Shown one piece after another: positions 46,314 to 55,424 of a stretch of 64,000 nt of DNA. Source of the DNA: CAVYXF01 sp963772335 (GTDB lineage Bacteria > Pseudomonadota > Alphaproteobacteria > Rhizobiales > Rhodomicrobiaceae); NCBI GenBank assembly GCA_963772335.1, contig CAVYXF010000003.1, forward strand, positions 434,001-498,000, read 5' to 3'. Both the position numbers and the translations under genes were made by a program. Under the pieces are notes generated by a model. That model searched no databases. It saw only the letters and a program-made list of their open reading frames with translations, and was not told the DNA's origin. Each line of letters begins with the position of its first letter. Positions within the stretch are counted from its first letter, which is position 1.

Positions 46314-47051
46314 ATGCCGCGCTACAAGCTGACTATCGAATATGACGGTACGTCTTTTTCCGGCTGGCAGATCCAGAAGAACGGCCCCTCGATCCAGGAT
46401 CAGCTGCGCAAGGCGGCGCGGGCCTTCAGCGGCGAGGATGTCGTCCCGCGGGGGGCTGGGCGGACGGATGCCGGTGTGCATGCGCTCGGCCAGGTTGCCC
46501 ATATCGACCTCACCAGGGACTGGCCCGCGGACACGGTGGCCAAGGCCCTCAACTTCCATCTACGGCCCCATCCGATTGCGATCCTCGCTTGCGAAGCCGT
46601 AGCTGAGGATTTCGACGCCCGGTTCACGGCAAAGGCGCGGCATTATCGCTATCGCATCGTCAACAGGCGTGCCCCGCTCGCACTCGAGGCCTATCGCGCC
46701 TGGCGCGTCGTTCATCGGCTTGACGCCGAGGCCATGCAGGAAGCCGCGCACCATCTCATCGGCCGCCATGACTTCACCACGTTCCGCGCCGCCGGATGTC
46801 AGTCCAAATCACCGCTGCGCACGCTTGATGTGCTGAGTGTCAAGCGTAACGACGAGGCCATCGATATCCGCGCCTCGGCACGCTCCTTCCTGCATCATCA
46901 GGTGCGCTCGATGGTCGGCAGCCTAAAGCTCGTCGGCGAAGGCAAATGGACACCGGCAGAATTGCTGGAAGCTCTCGAGGCCCGGGACCGGCGGCGCTGC
47001 GGTGCGCTTGCCCCGCCCTATGGTCTTTATCTGACCCGCGTCGATTATTAA
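46314..47051 (+). CDS. truA: tRNA pseudouridine(38-40) synthase
   Basis: 245 aa. Isomerises uridines 38-40 of tRNA anticodon arms. Catalytic Asp52 in GAGRTDAGVHALGQ. Other conserved elements: YRYRIVNRRAPLALEAYRAW and FLHHQVRSMVGSL. The ATG at 46314 is chosen; the TTG at 46305 would add three residues. Alone in its transcription unit; convergent with the MFS gene downstream. Confidence 0.97.
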   Translation: MPRYKLTIEYDGTSFSGWQIQKNGPSIQDQLRKAARAFSGEDVVPRGAGRTDAGVHALGQVAHIDLTRDWPADTVAKALNFHLRPHPIAILACEAVAEDFDARFTAKARHYRYRIVNRRAPLALEAYRAWRVVHRLDAEAMQEAAHHLIGRHDFTTFRAAGCQSKSPLRTLDVLSVKRNDEAIDIRASARSFLHHQVRSMVGSLKLVGEGKWTPAELLEALEARDRRRCGALAPPYGLYLTRVDY

Positions 47052-47069
47052 GGGCAGGCATTATCCGGC

Positions 47070-48314
47070 TCAGCCCTGGCGCGACGTGGCCTCCCCGGCA
47101 ATCGCCTTTTCCAGGCCGGCAGGCGTCGTGCTCTTGGGCAGGCTGTCATAGGCAATCCGCAGCCGCGGCGGCAGCGGCGCGCGGCGGGTCATACGGTAGA
47201 TCACGAACGCGGCGATCAGCACATGAACGACCGCGGTGTGCAGGAACAGGGCCTGCGTCCCGATCAGGCGCATCATCAGTGCCGCGATCATCGGCCCGCC
47301 GATCGCTGCCACCGCGAACAGCAAAAGCAAGCTGCTGCTGATATTGACCGCCTCTCCGGGCTCGGCGAGGTCATTGGCATGGGCGAAGGACACCCAGTAG
47401 ACCGGCAGCGCGCTGAAGCCGAACAGCGTCGCAACAATAAGTTTGGGCGCGACCACCCCCGCATCGAGGTTGAAAAGCACCATCGCCAGCACAGCAGCGG
47501 AGAGACAAAGCACGGCTAAGACGGTGCGCCGATCGATGCGGTCGGAGAGCCGGCCCGTCGGCCATTGCGCCAGCGCACCGCCGATCACCACCAGGCTGAT
47601 GAAAATCGGGATGATGTGCAGCGGCATGCCGCTCTGGGTGGAATAGACCGGCGCGAGCGCCCAGAAGGCGCCATTTGCCAGGCCCGCGCCGAAACATCCC
47701 GCGACCGCCGCCGGCGACACACGATAAAGCTGGGCCACGCGCAGCCGTGGCTGGCGCGGCGGGGCGGGATGCGGCGTTAGGGTGAGCGCCAGCGGCACCG
47801 CCGCCAGCGAGAACAGGATCGCTACCACCGAGAAGAGTGTGGTGCTATGGAGATCGCCGAGATTGATGAGCTGCTGCCCGACCGTCAGGGCGGTGAAATT
47901 GATAATGGTGTAGGTGCTCATCACCTGGCCGCGATTGGCATTGGTCGCGACCGTCGAAAGCCAGCTCTCCACCGCATTCATGATGCCAGCGATGCAAAGC
48001 CCGGTTAAGGCACGAAACACCCACCATACGGGCGGCGTTAGCCAGATCGCCTCGATCAGCGGCGAGATGGTGGCGATCGAGGTAAAGACGGCGAAGGCGC
48101 GGATATGCCCGACCCGGCCGAGAATGCGCGGGCACACGAGGCAGCCGACCATCAGCCCGGCGTTGTAGGCCGAGCCGATCAGGCCGATCTCGATTTCACT
48201 GAAATGCTGCAGCGTGCCGCGCAGCGGCAGGAGAATACCTTCCAGCCCGTTCCCGGCAAGGACGATGCTTGCGCTGATGAGCAGCGCAGTCACGGGTCTG
48301 ATGACACTTCCCAT
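47070..48314 (-). CDS. MFS transporter, YcaD-like
   Basis: 414 aa with about twelve hydrophobic helices. It resembles the YcaD branch: SASIVLAGNGLEGILLPLRG, FRALTGLCIAGIMNAVESWL, and NRGQVMSTYTIINFTALTVG. Loop 2-3 is short (CPRILGRVGHIR). Substrate unknown. Start ATG 48314. It is monocistronic and convergent with truA (18 bp apart). Confidence 0.9.
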   Translation of the reverse strand: MGSVIRPVTALLISASIVLAGNGLEGILLPLRGTLQHFSEIEIGLIGSAYNAGLMVGCLVCPRILGRVGHIRAFAVFTSIATISPLIEAIWLTPPVWWVFRALTGLCIAGIMNAVESWLSTVATNANRGQVMSTYTIINFTALTVGQQLINLGDLHSTTLFSVVAILFSLAAVPLALTLTPHPAPPRQPRLRVAQLYRVSPAAVAGCFGAGLANGAFWALAPVYSTQSGMPLHIIPIFISLVVIGGALAQWPTGRLSDRIDRRTVLAVLCLSAAVLAMVLFNLDAGVVAPKLIVATLFGFSALPVYWVSFAHANDLAEPGEAVNISSSLLLLFAVAAIGGPMIAALMMRLIGTQALFLHTAVVHVLIAAFVIYRMTRRAPLPPRLRIAYDSLPKSTTPAGLEKAIAGEATSRQG

Positions 48315-48464
48315 GGACGGCCTTGTTCTTGTTATCGGCGCTCATGGATAAGCCCGGTTGGGCCAGTCGCCAATAGCCGGCAATGACCATCCGCTTTGTT
48401 TTACGACGGGATTTTGCGCTACACTTACGAACGCGTCGCATTCCGTTACTTCGTTGCGGGGATT

Positions 48465-48719
48465 TTACCGGCTTGCGCGTCGCGGCGAAGCGGCACGGCT
48501 CCGGCCAGGCGGGCCGACGCTGCGGCGATAGCGATAGCTGTCGCGGATATAGGCGTTGAAATATGCGCCCACCGACGGCGCGGCGAGCAGGTCGTCATAG
48601 ACTTGGCGCGGCACGCCGAAATAGACATAGGTCTTGCCGGTGGTGAACTCGACATGGAGCTCAGCCGCCACCTCGTCATAATAGACGAAACTCACCGCAG
48701 AAGACTGGATATAGGGCAC
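48465..48719 (-). CDS. KTSC-domain protein
   Basis: 84 aa. The KTSC domain (SSAVSFVYYDEVAAELHVEF, then YVYFGVPRQVYDDLL and YFNAYIRDSYRYRR) is complete. The family is small, with unknown function; it is sometimes fused to lysyl-tRNA synthetase-like parts. Start is GTG 48719 with GGCGGAG upstream, though GTG 48743 is possible. The C-terminus is Arg/Ser-rich. Confidence 0.8.
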   Translation of the reverse strand: MPYIQSSAVSFVYYDEVAAELHVEFTTGKTYVYFGVPRQVYDDLLAAPSVGAYFNAYIRDSYRYRRSVGPPGRSRAASPRRASR

Positions 48720-48805
48720 GGCACACGGCTCCGCCAGGCACACAATGCGCGATTATACACGGTGAGAAAACGCGCCAGGCGAAATTTGGTTTACCATGCC
48801 CGCAA

Positions 48806-48833
48806 TTGCGGCTGTCGCGAACGACAGCCGCAA
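48806..48833 (-). terminator. Strong hairpin after the four-helix membrane protein gene
   Basis: Perfect 12-bp stem TTGCGGCTGTCG/CGACAGCCGCAA with loop CGAA, 34 bp downstream of the minus-strand stop at 48867. It lacks a clear T tract, so it could be a terminator or an RNA-stability element. Confidence 0.5.
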
Positions 48834-48866
48834 GCTGGCCGGAATTGATCGATGGGTAGCCCTTCC

Positions 48867-49349
48867 TCAGTGGGTGCGCCGCAGCGCGGCGATAATCAGC
48901 GCGCACATTGCGAGAAGCTGAAATATCGCTCCTGACAGATGGGAATATTCCCATTGCCGGCGCAGTTGCTCCCAATTGTCCGGCGCAACCGTCCAATTCT
49001 GCGTCGCGACATTGGCGGGATAGGTGTAGATCCAGAACACCACCTGCGCGCCGACAAGGCCGAGGATCGCCACGATAATAACCCAAAACACATCGGGCCG
49101 ATGGCGGGAGAGAATGGCGAGTAAAATCAAGGAAAGCGCCTGGACCAGCAGCAGATAGGCGAGCTGATTCCAGCCCTGATAAGCCTTCTGCACCACGAAA
49201 TAGTCGTCACGTGATAAGCCGATCTTGTTCGGAAGCTCGAAAGCATGTGCAAGCGCGCCGCCCAGCGCCAGCGCGGTTGCGAGCATCGCGATGAAGAACA
49301 GGATGTCGTATCCCGCCCATCCGCCGCGGATATCAACGTCGGTGGCCAT
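48867..49349 (-). CDS. Predicted membrane protein, four helices
   Basis: 160 aa. Hydrophobic helices near 14-36, 60-82, 86-110 and 138-156. A conserved-looking stretch between helices 3 and 4 has YPANVATQNWTVAPDNWEQL, with Trp and Arg, reminiscent of DUF1772-type proteins, but I am not certain. Start ATG 49349. Not part of an obvious operon; a strong hairpin follows. Confidence 0.78.
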   Translation of the reverse strand: MATDVDIRGGWAGYDILFFIAMLATALALGGALAHAFELPNKIGLSRDDYFVVQKAYQGWNQLAYLLLVQALSLILLAILSRHRPDVFWVIIVAILGLVGAQVVFWIYTYPANVATQNWTVAPDNWEQLRRQWEYSHLSGAIFQLLAMCALIIAALRRTH

Positions 49350-49456
49350 GTTGAAAAACGATCCCTCTCCAGAATCGTTCCGCTATGCTCCGATGGTGGC
49401 GCAGCACGAACCCCGTCCAGAGATAGCGAGGCGTAATCCCCTCCCATATCATCCGG

Positions 49457-51082
49457 TTAATTCGGCGCAGCGGCGCGCGAGCGGGTCAGGATGATGAAGT
49501 CCGTGGTTTCGCCGGTCTCGCCGCTAATGCCGTTATCGGAGATGATCAGCGATGTACCCACCCACGATAGCTCCGCAAGGCGGCGCATGGTCTCTTCAGG
49601 GATGGTGACGCGGTCCAGCGCCCCAGAGGCGGTCTCCGGCGGCGAAGGGGGTGCTGGCGGCGCCTCGGGCGTTTGCTCCTCCTTGGCGTCGCGTGAGCGC
49701 TTGCTGCGATGGGAGGAAGCTTTGGGCTTGGGCTCGGCTTCGGGCGGCATGGACAGCGCCATCCACTTCAGGCCCAAGCCGTCTTCCGTTGTGCCCATGC
49801 CCACATAGACATGGGTGCCGATCTTGCGATCAGCGTCGCTGATCGAGACGGGAGCGTCGAAAATCGGCGCGAAATCCTGGCGGACATAGAGCCGGCCGGT
49901 CTTGCGGCTGATGAACACCGAAAGCGGCTTCAGCCGCCGTTTGGCCTCGGCTAGGGCCTGAGAAGCACTCTTGCCGGCCTCTTTGGCATCGAGCGCCGCC
50001 TGGCGCGCGGCGGCAAGCTCCTGCTCCGCCTTCTCCTTGGTTGCGCGGGCCTCATCGGCCGCCTTCTGCGCGTCCGCGACTGCGGCTTCGGCAGCCGTCT
50101 TGGCCTCCGTCGCCTTGGCAACGGCCTCCTCGTCGCCTTCAGCCTTTTCCAGCTTGCGCGATGCCGCGGCAAGCTTGTCATTGGCCCTCTCGAGTGCGGA
50201 TTCGGCGGCATCAAGCTTCCGATTCGCCATGCGCAGCTCGGTCGCCTTGGTGACGGCGAGCTGCTGCGCTGCCCGCGTTGCGGTCGCGGCGGCTTTCGCT
50301 TGATCGAGTGCCGCCTGCTTCATCGCCTGGGCAACCTCCAGCGGGTTGCGAGGCTTGATCTCGACAGGTGCCGCAGTGAGGCTGACCGTCTCCAGGACCT
50401 GCTCTTGCTCTGTCTTGTTCTCGGCAACCGCGCCGGTCTCGTCTGCCGGCTTGGCACCGCTCTCGGCAACGGATTCGACCGGCTGGAGATAAGGAGCCGG
50501 AAGGTTCTTGTGCTCAATCGGAGCTGGGGTGACATCAAGCGGCGAGACGATCACGCGCTGGCCGATCTGCGTTGCTCCGAAAATGCGCTGCGCAAATCCG
50601 CTCGGCATCCGGATGCAGCCATGCGAGGCGGGATAGCCGGGCAGAACGCCCGCATGCATAGCGATACCCGACCAGGTAATGCGCTGCATATAGGGCATCG
50701 GGGCGCTGCTGTAGATGTTTAACTCGTGCCAGCGTTTCTTCTGCACAATCGAAAACACGCCGGTTGGCGTTGCATGGCCGCGCATGCCCGTCGAGACCGG
50801 CGCCTTGGCGACCAGCCCCTCGCTGCCATAGAAGGAGACGTGCTGATCGCCAATCGATACCACGGCGAAGAGCGGGCCGGTGATCGGCGGGAGAGGCTTG
50901 GGATCCTCCTTCACCCGTCGCGCCGTCTGCTCGCTCGAGAAGCGCTCGCGCCAGCCGCTATCGGCGGCGGATACGGCATGGATGCCGGCAATAAGGCTTG
51001 CAGCAAAACCGAAAGCAACAGCGGAGTAAAAATGCGCCGTCAGAGTAGGCCGCCTGGCGGCGGTACGTTTCGTCCCCTGCAC
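49457..51082 (-). CDS. L,D-transpeptidase with coiled-coil and C-terminal extension
   Basis: 541 aa. Start GTG 51082 follows GAGGGAGA and gives a signal peptide (RPTLTAHFYSAVAFGFAASL, cleavage after VSAA). A YkuD L,D-transpeptidase domain (about 60-185) has the catalytic HAGVLPGYPASHGCIRMPSG, with Cys156. It cross-links peptidoglycan or attaches proteins in the periplasm. A long Ala/Glu/Lys coiled coil (about 255-390) follows, then a second conserved region (SVFISRKTGRLYVRQDFAPI, then GTHVYVGMGTTEDGLG). This layout is common in Hyphomicrobiales. Confidence 0.92.
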   Translation of the reverse strand: MQGTKRTAARRPTLTAHFYSAVAFGFAASLIAGIHAVSAADSGWRERFSSEQTARRVKEDPKPLPPITGPLFAVVSIGDQHVSFYGSEGLVAKAPVSTGMRGHATPTGVFSIVQKKRWHELNIYSSAPMPYMQRITWSGIAMHAGVLPGYPASHGCIRMPSGFAQRIFGATQIGQRVIVSPLDVTPAPIEHKNLPAPYLQPVESVAESGAKPADETGAVAENKTEQEQVLETVSLTAAPVEIKPRNPLEVAQAMKQAALDQAKAAATATRAAQQLAVTKATELRMANRKLDAAESALERANDKLAAASRKLEKAEGDEEAVAKATEAKTAAEAAVADAQKAADEARATKEKAEQELAAARQAALDAKEAGKSASQALAEAKRRLKPLSVFISRKTGRLYVRQDFAPIFDAPVSISDADRKIGTHVYVGMGTTEDGLGLKWMALSMPPEAEPKPKASSHRSKRSRDAKEEQTPEAPPAPPSPPETASGALDRVTIPEETMRRLAELSWVGTSLIISDNGISGETGETTDFIILTRSRAAAPN

Positions 51083-51385
51083 TATCAATCTCCCTCGGAA
51101 GGCACGCAAACAGCCCCACTTGAACATACCGCGCCATTTCGAGTCCAAGCTGAGCACCCTGATCGATAGACCAAAAATCCTTTACAATGCGTGGGGCGGC
51201 AAGGGCGTAAGTTGCGGTTTGTATCACAAAGGCGTCAAACGCTCGTCTTCTTGCGCGACCCGTTGCATTGAGAACACCCTTTACTGCCGCCGCCTGCACC
51301 AGGCAGTTGCCAAAAGCCCGCCGACAAGCCAAATGCGCAGGGGACAGGCTCTGCAATTGCTGAAATCGCTTAAAGGACAGTCTCC
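51083..51385. other. Intergenic region of about 300 bp
   Basis: Divergent promoter region of the L,D-transpeptidase and the SDR. I see no gene, RNA or long hairpin. An in-frame extension of the transpeptidase to 51157 lies here but is unlikely to be translated. Confidence 0.5.
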
Positions 51386-52261
51386 ATGCCCGACACAAAT
51401 CCTTCTGCCGCTATGCACCCTGCCATCACGCCCGGCCGCGTGGCCGTGGTGACGGGTGCCGCGAGCGGAATCGGCCTTGCCGCGGCAAAGCGCTTCGCGC
51501 GCCTGGGGCTGAAGGTCTACCTTGCCGATCTGAACGAGGAGGCGCTAACCGCGGCGACCGACGCCGTGATCGCGCTCGCCAAGGGCGGGGCGGACAGCGT
51601 CAGGGGCGCCACCTGCAATGTCAGCCGCTTTGAGGATCTGGTCCGCTTGAAAAACCTTGCCTATGACGAGTTTGGTGAGGTCGCCGTCTTGATGAACAAC
51701 GCCGCCGTTGGTCATAATCCTGGCAAGCCGTGGGAGGGGCTCGACGGCTGGGAGACCCTGATGGGCGTCAATCTGTGGGGCGTCATCCACGGCACGCAGG
51801 CTTTTTTGCCGTCCATGATCGCGGCAGGCAAGCCAGCGGCGGTTATCAATACCGGCTCCAAGCAAGGCATCACCACGCCGCCCGGCAATTACGCCTACAA
51901 TGTCTCCAAAGCCGGAGTGAAGGTGTTCACAGAAGGGCTCGCGCATGAGCTGCGCAGCAGCGCCGGCAAGGCGATCACCGCCCATCTCCTGATCCCCGGC
52001 TATACCTTCACCGGGATGACAGCCCGTTCGGAGGAAAAGCCGGCAGCGGCATGGACTCCCGATCAGGTGATCGACTTCATGCTCGACAGTCTCGGCCGCG
52101 GCGATTTCTACATTCTCTGTCCCGACAATGAGGTGACGCGCGCGATCGATGAGCGCCGCATCGCCTGGGCAGCCGGCGACATCATTGAGAACCGGCCGGC
52201 GCTCTCGCGCTGGCACCCCGACTACAAGGATGCCTTCGAGAAGGCCAGCCGCGGCGCGTAG
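51386..52261 (+). CDS. Short-chain dehydrogenase/reductase
   Basis: 291 aa. N-terminal TGAASGIGLAAAKRFARLG near residue 24, NNAAVG in the middle, active-site YNVSK near residue 170. The C-terminal part (WAAGDIIENRPALSRWHPDY) is unlike the short polyketide-type SDRs and suggests a larger substrate pocket. Substrate unknown. Start ATG 51386 follows AAAGGACAG. A GC hairpin abuts the stop. Confidence 0.92.
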   Translation: MPDTNPSAAMHPAITPGRVAVVTGAASGIGLAAAKRFARLGLKVYLADLNEEALTAATDAVIALAKGGADSVRGATCNVSRFEDLVRLKNLAYDEFGEVAVLMNNAAVGHNPGKPWEGLDGWETLMGVNLWGVIHGTQAFLPSMIAAGKPAAVINTGSKQGITTPPGNYAYNVSKAGVKVFTEGLAHELRSSAGKAITAHLLIPGYTFTGMTARSEEKPAAAWTPDQVIDFMLDSLGRGDFYILCPDNEVTRAIDERRIAWAAGDIIENRPALSRWHPDYKDAFEKASRGA

Positions 52262-52283
52262 GCGGCCGGGCTTTCCGGCTGCC
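52261..52283. terminator. GC hairpin after the SDR, between convergent genes
   Basis: GGCGGCCGG/CCGGCTGCC with loop GCTTT, one G-T wobble, starting at the last base of the SDR stop codon. No T tract on the plus strand; possible bidirectional terminator for the SDR and the secreted protein gene. Confidence 0.4.
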
Positions 52284-52291
52284 GAGCCAAG

Positions 52292-52666
52292 CTAAAACCG
52301 CACGGTCGCGTGCATCCGGTGCAGGCGCAAGAGCGCCCGCACTTTTTCGGAATTGCACCCCTCGGCGCGGATCAGGTTGAACGCGGCGTCCTGCAGCTTC
52401 TCGATGTGTTCGAGATCCTGCTTGCGCACCTCCTCCGGATCGGTGCCGGGGGAGCGTCCCATGATCACTTCGGTCGCCTTTCTCGATATGATGGCGAAGT
52501 TTCGGTCATGAACGCCCTGCAAGTCCGAGTCACCGCCACGGCATTTTTGTGCGGCGATGCTCGCCACGATGAAATTGTCGCGCAGCGCGACGATGTCGAT
52601 CTGTTGTTGTTGAGCGAACCCCAGGCCGGGCCAGCCGACCAGGAAAACGAAGAGCAGCCGTTTCAT
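52292..52666 (-). CDS. Small secreted protein, unknown function
   Basis: 124 aa with a signal peptide (MKRLLFVFLVGWPGLGFAQ). The mature part is helical and charged, with two Cys (QKCRGGD and EGCNSE) that may form a disulfide. No family recognised. Start ATG 52666. Convergent with the SDR. Confidence 0.75.
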   Translation of the reverse strand: MKRLLFVFLVGWPGLGFAQQQQIDIVALRDNFIVASIAAQKCRGGDSDLQGVHDRNFAIISRKATEVIMGRSPGTDPEEVRKQDLEHIEKLQDAAFNLIRAEGCNSEKVRALLRLHRMHATVRF

Positions 52667-52800
52667 TCATCAAGGCTACTACAGCGACAGCGAAAATGCG
52701 ACGCCCGCTTCTCCCGCGCGCGATCCCCAACGCTGTGTTTCGTCCTTGCGCTTAAGGCGACGCGCTGCTTAGTTCGTCATTTATCAATCACAAATGCGGG

Positions 52801-53433
52801 ATGAAACGCATGGATCCGGATCTGGTCAGACAACAGGCCGAGGAAGAAGCAGCAAGCCGCCTACTCTCCCGCCGTGATCTGCCACCGGACAAGCGCGTCG
52901 AGCCGGTCCTGCCGATGGGCACGCGGGCGCATCCAGCCCGCCGGGCGACCGGATCGCTAGGCGGCGGCATTTATCCGAGGGGGCCAGAGATTGCCGTCCG
53001 CGCGTTGACGCTAGGCTGGGGCGCCGCGGTCGGCATTGCCGCGTCCGCCACGCTCGGCACTATCGTTGGCATTGTCGGCGGCATGATGCTCGGCGTGAAG
53101 CTGCAGCTCGTGCCGTTGCAGACGGTGCTGATTGGGGCAACGGCCGGACTGGTGCTTGGATGGCAGGTCGGCGCCCTGGCGCTCATTCAGCGGGCAGGGG
53201 TAACCTGGTGGCGCGCTTATGGGGTCGCCATTCGGGCCGTGTTTGTGATCGTGTTCGTGCTGGCTGTGGCGATGTTCGTTGCGCCACATTTCATCGGCGC
53301 GCCCCTTGCGCCGAACGCACCATTCGACATCGCGGTGTTCTGGAAGAGCGTTGCGGCAGGCGCGGCGATCGCTGTGATCCTCGGCGCGATAGCCCTACAC
53401 CGGGCGCTGCGTTTAACGGCAGAGCGTTCGTAG
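52801..53433 (+). CDS. Hypothetical membrane protein
   Basis: 210 aa. A charged N-terminal section (1-65) is followed by about four hydrophobic helices (near 66-96, 100-125, 138-165 and 180-200), Gly- and Ala-rich (for example GIVGGMMLGVKLQL). No recognised family. Start ATG 52801; ATG 52810 is possible. It is convergent with sseA; a hairpin spans both stop codons. Confidence 0.7.
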   Translation: MKRMDPDLVRQQAEEEAASRLLSRRDLPPDKRVEPVLPMGTRAHPARRATGSLGGGIYPRGPEIAVRALTLGWGAAVGIAASATLGTIVGIVGGMMLGVKLQLVPLQTVLIGATAGLVLGWQVGALALIQRAGVTWWRAYGVAIRAVFVIVFVLAVAMFVAPHFIGAPLAPNAPFDIAVFWKSVAAGAAIAVILGAIALHRALRLTAERS

Positions 53434-53448
53434 CGGCCGCGCCGCTAC
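53430..53448. terminator. Hairpin overlapping the stop codons of two convergent genes
   Basis: GTAGCGGC-CGC-GCCGCTAC, an 8-bp perfect stem. The TAG of the upstream membrane-protein gene (53431-53433) and the TAG of sseA (minus, 53448-53450) both fall in or at its arms. Possible bidirectional terminator. Confidence 0.5.
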
Positions 53449-54302
53449 TAGCGCGATCCTGTCGCCACCGGGCCGTCGCTGGAGCTCCATTCCGCCCAGG
53501 AGCCATCATAAACCGCGGTATAGTCGTTGCCGAGCTGCGCGAGGGCGAAGGCGATGACGCAGGCAGTCACGCCTGAGCCGCAGCTCGCCACGACCGGCCG
53601 GTTCACGTCGACGGCATGCGCGGCAAATGCCGCCCGAATCGCTTCGGGCGATTTGAACGTACCATCCGGCTGGATCAGTTCGGTATAGGGCACGTTCTTG
53701 GCGCCGGGCATATGGCCAAGGCGCGGCACATCGCGCGGCTCAGGCTCGGTCCCGGCAAAACGTCCCGCCGCACGCGCATCGACGATCTGCGCCTTGTCCG
53801 ATCCGATCAGCGCCTTGACGTCGTCGAGGTCACGCACCAGCGCACCGTTCCTGCGGACGGTGAAATGCCGCTCGCCGCGCCGGGGCGGCTCGACCGCCTC
53901 AATGGGGCGGTCCTCCTGGCGCCATTTGCTGAAACCGCCATTGAGAATTGCGACATCGTCATGCCCCATCACCCGGAACATCCACCAGGCGCGCGCCGCG
54001 CTCGACATATTCTGGGTATCATAGGCGATCACGCGCGTACCATCGCCGATGCCCATCGCCTTGACCCGCGAGGCGAATTTCTCGGGCGAAGGCAGCATAT
54101 GCGGCGTCGGGTTGGTCGCGTCGGACAGTTCCTCTATGTCGAAATAGATGGCGCCCGGGATATGCGCGTTGCGATATTCTTCATAGGCGTTGCGCGGGGT
54201 CGTCGGTAGATAGAGCGTGGCATCGATGACAACGACGTCAGGGGCGCTCAAATGGGTAGCGAGCCAATCGGTTTCGACCAGCCATTTGCTGGAGTTGTTC
54301 AT
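53448..54302 (-). CDS. sseA: 3-mercaptopyruvate sulfurtransferase
   Basis: 284 aa, two rhodanese domains. Catalytic Cys241 in ASCGSGVTACVIAFAL, the CGSGVTA pattern of mercaptopyruvate sulfurtransferases. The N-terminal domain has IPGAIYFDIEELSD. It moves sulfur from mercaptopyruvate to cyanide or thiols in the cytoplasm. Start ATG 54302. Alone in its unit. Confidence 0.95.
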   Translation of the reverse strand: MNNSSKWLVETDWLATHLSAPDVVVIDATLYLPTTPRNAYEEYRNAHIPGAIYFDIEELSDATNPTPHMLPSPEKFASRVKAMGIGDGTRVIAYDTQNMSSAARAWWMFRVMGHDDVAILNGGFSKWRQEDRPIEAVEPPRRGERHFTVRRNGALVRDLDDVKALIGSDKAQIVDARAAGRFAGTEPEPRDVPRLGHMPGAKNVPYTELIQPDGTFKSPEAIRAAFAAHAVDVNRPVVASCGSGVTACVIAFALAQLGNDYTAVYDGSWAEWSSSDGPVATGSR

Positions 54303-54421
54303 TTGGCGTGTCCTCCCGCCGGCACAAAGACACGGGGCCGGGTGCTTCGACTTTTCATCTCAGCAATTATGGCGCAAGCGCGCGCAAGACAACAAGACGC
54401 TTCTCGCTAATGTCCCGGGCA

Positions 54422-55171
54422 CTATTCTCTGTGCAGGATACGGTTGACCACGAGATTGCCCCAGCCCCGCGCAGCAAAGCGCGCCTTCACCGCCTGGGGA
54501 TCGTAATGCGTGTCGATCCAATCGAGGAAATCGATCGGGCTCCGGCTGGCGTGCTCCAGATAGGCCGTGAATACGGCATCGAGAACGCCGGTGTCGGCCT
54601 GTTTGATATGGCCGTAGCGCAGGCTGAGCTGACGGACAGCTTCCTCGACCGGCCGCCGCTCCGCGAAGATCAGATAGAGCGCGCTCATGAGGCCGACGCG
54701 GTCCGCGCCCGATTTGCAATGCATCAGCATCGGATATTCCACGCTCTCGAACAGCGCCTTGGCGTTGTGGAAGAAGGCGGGAGGTGGGGCGGCGCGCGAA
54801 TGGGCGCGGAAGTCGATCAGGCGGATTCCGTGGCGGGCACAGGCCGCGTACTCCAGGCGATAGCTGCCGCAATCGCGAAAACCGCGCAGATTGACGATGG
54901 TGCGGATACCCCGCCGCGCGAACCAGGCAATCTCATAAGGGGCCGGCTGAGAAGACCGCCACACCTTCGGCGAGACTTTGTGGCGGTTGGCATACAAAGC
55001 ACGGAATACGCCGTGATCGACCAGTATGAGGTCGGCGTGCTCCAGGACGCGGTCCACGGAATTCCCGAGCCAGGGCGGAAGATTGTGCCGAATGGAGCGC
55101 CGCACACCGCGATAGCCGCTCTGAAGCGCCCTGACGTAAGGACGGGTCTTTCGGCGGGTATATTTGAGCAT
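54422..55171 (-). CDS. Tyrosine/dual-specificity phosphatase-like protein
   Basis: 249 aa. The signature loop HCKSGADRVGLMSALY (HCx5R) contains Cys152 and Arg158. An upstream acidic residue in the WPD-like position is in VNLRGFRDCGSY. The N-terminal 35 residues are basic. The family acts on phosphotyrosine or inositol phosphates. Start ATG 55171 follows AAAGGAC; an upstream extension of 38 codons is unlike the family. It is downstream of the type I secretion operon on the same strand, but 250 bp away. Confidence 0.9.
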   Translation of the reverse strand: MLKYTRRKTRPYVRALQSGYRGVRRSIRHNLPPWLGNSVDRVLEHADLILVDHGVFRALYANRHKVSPKVWRSSQPAPYEIAWFARRGIRTIVNLRGFRDCGSYRLEYAACARHGIRLIDFRAHSRAAPPPAFFHNAKALFESVEYPMLMHCKSGADRVGLMSALYLIFAERRPVEEAVRQLSLRYGHIKQADTGVLDAVFTAYLEHASRSPIDFLDWIDTHYDPQAVKARFAARGWGNLVVNRILHRE

Positions 55172-55424
55172 GAAGTCCTTTCGTGGTGAGCTGCTCTTGT
55201 GCCGGACACATTGTGGTAGGGGAAGCACGACTTTGTGAGCAAGTGCAGATATGTCGCCATGCCTGTGGCTAAACGGCAACAGCACGCGCCGTGAAGCGAA
55301 GGGTCCCGTCTAAGCGCCTCGTTCTCATGTTATTTCGCCCGGCTCGTCAAGCGAAAGGGACCGCGTGGCCGGGTCGGCTTCCAGATCGCGAATGCCAGGC
55401 AGCTCGCCAGCCGATTGGCCTCGA

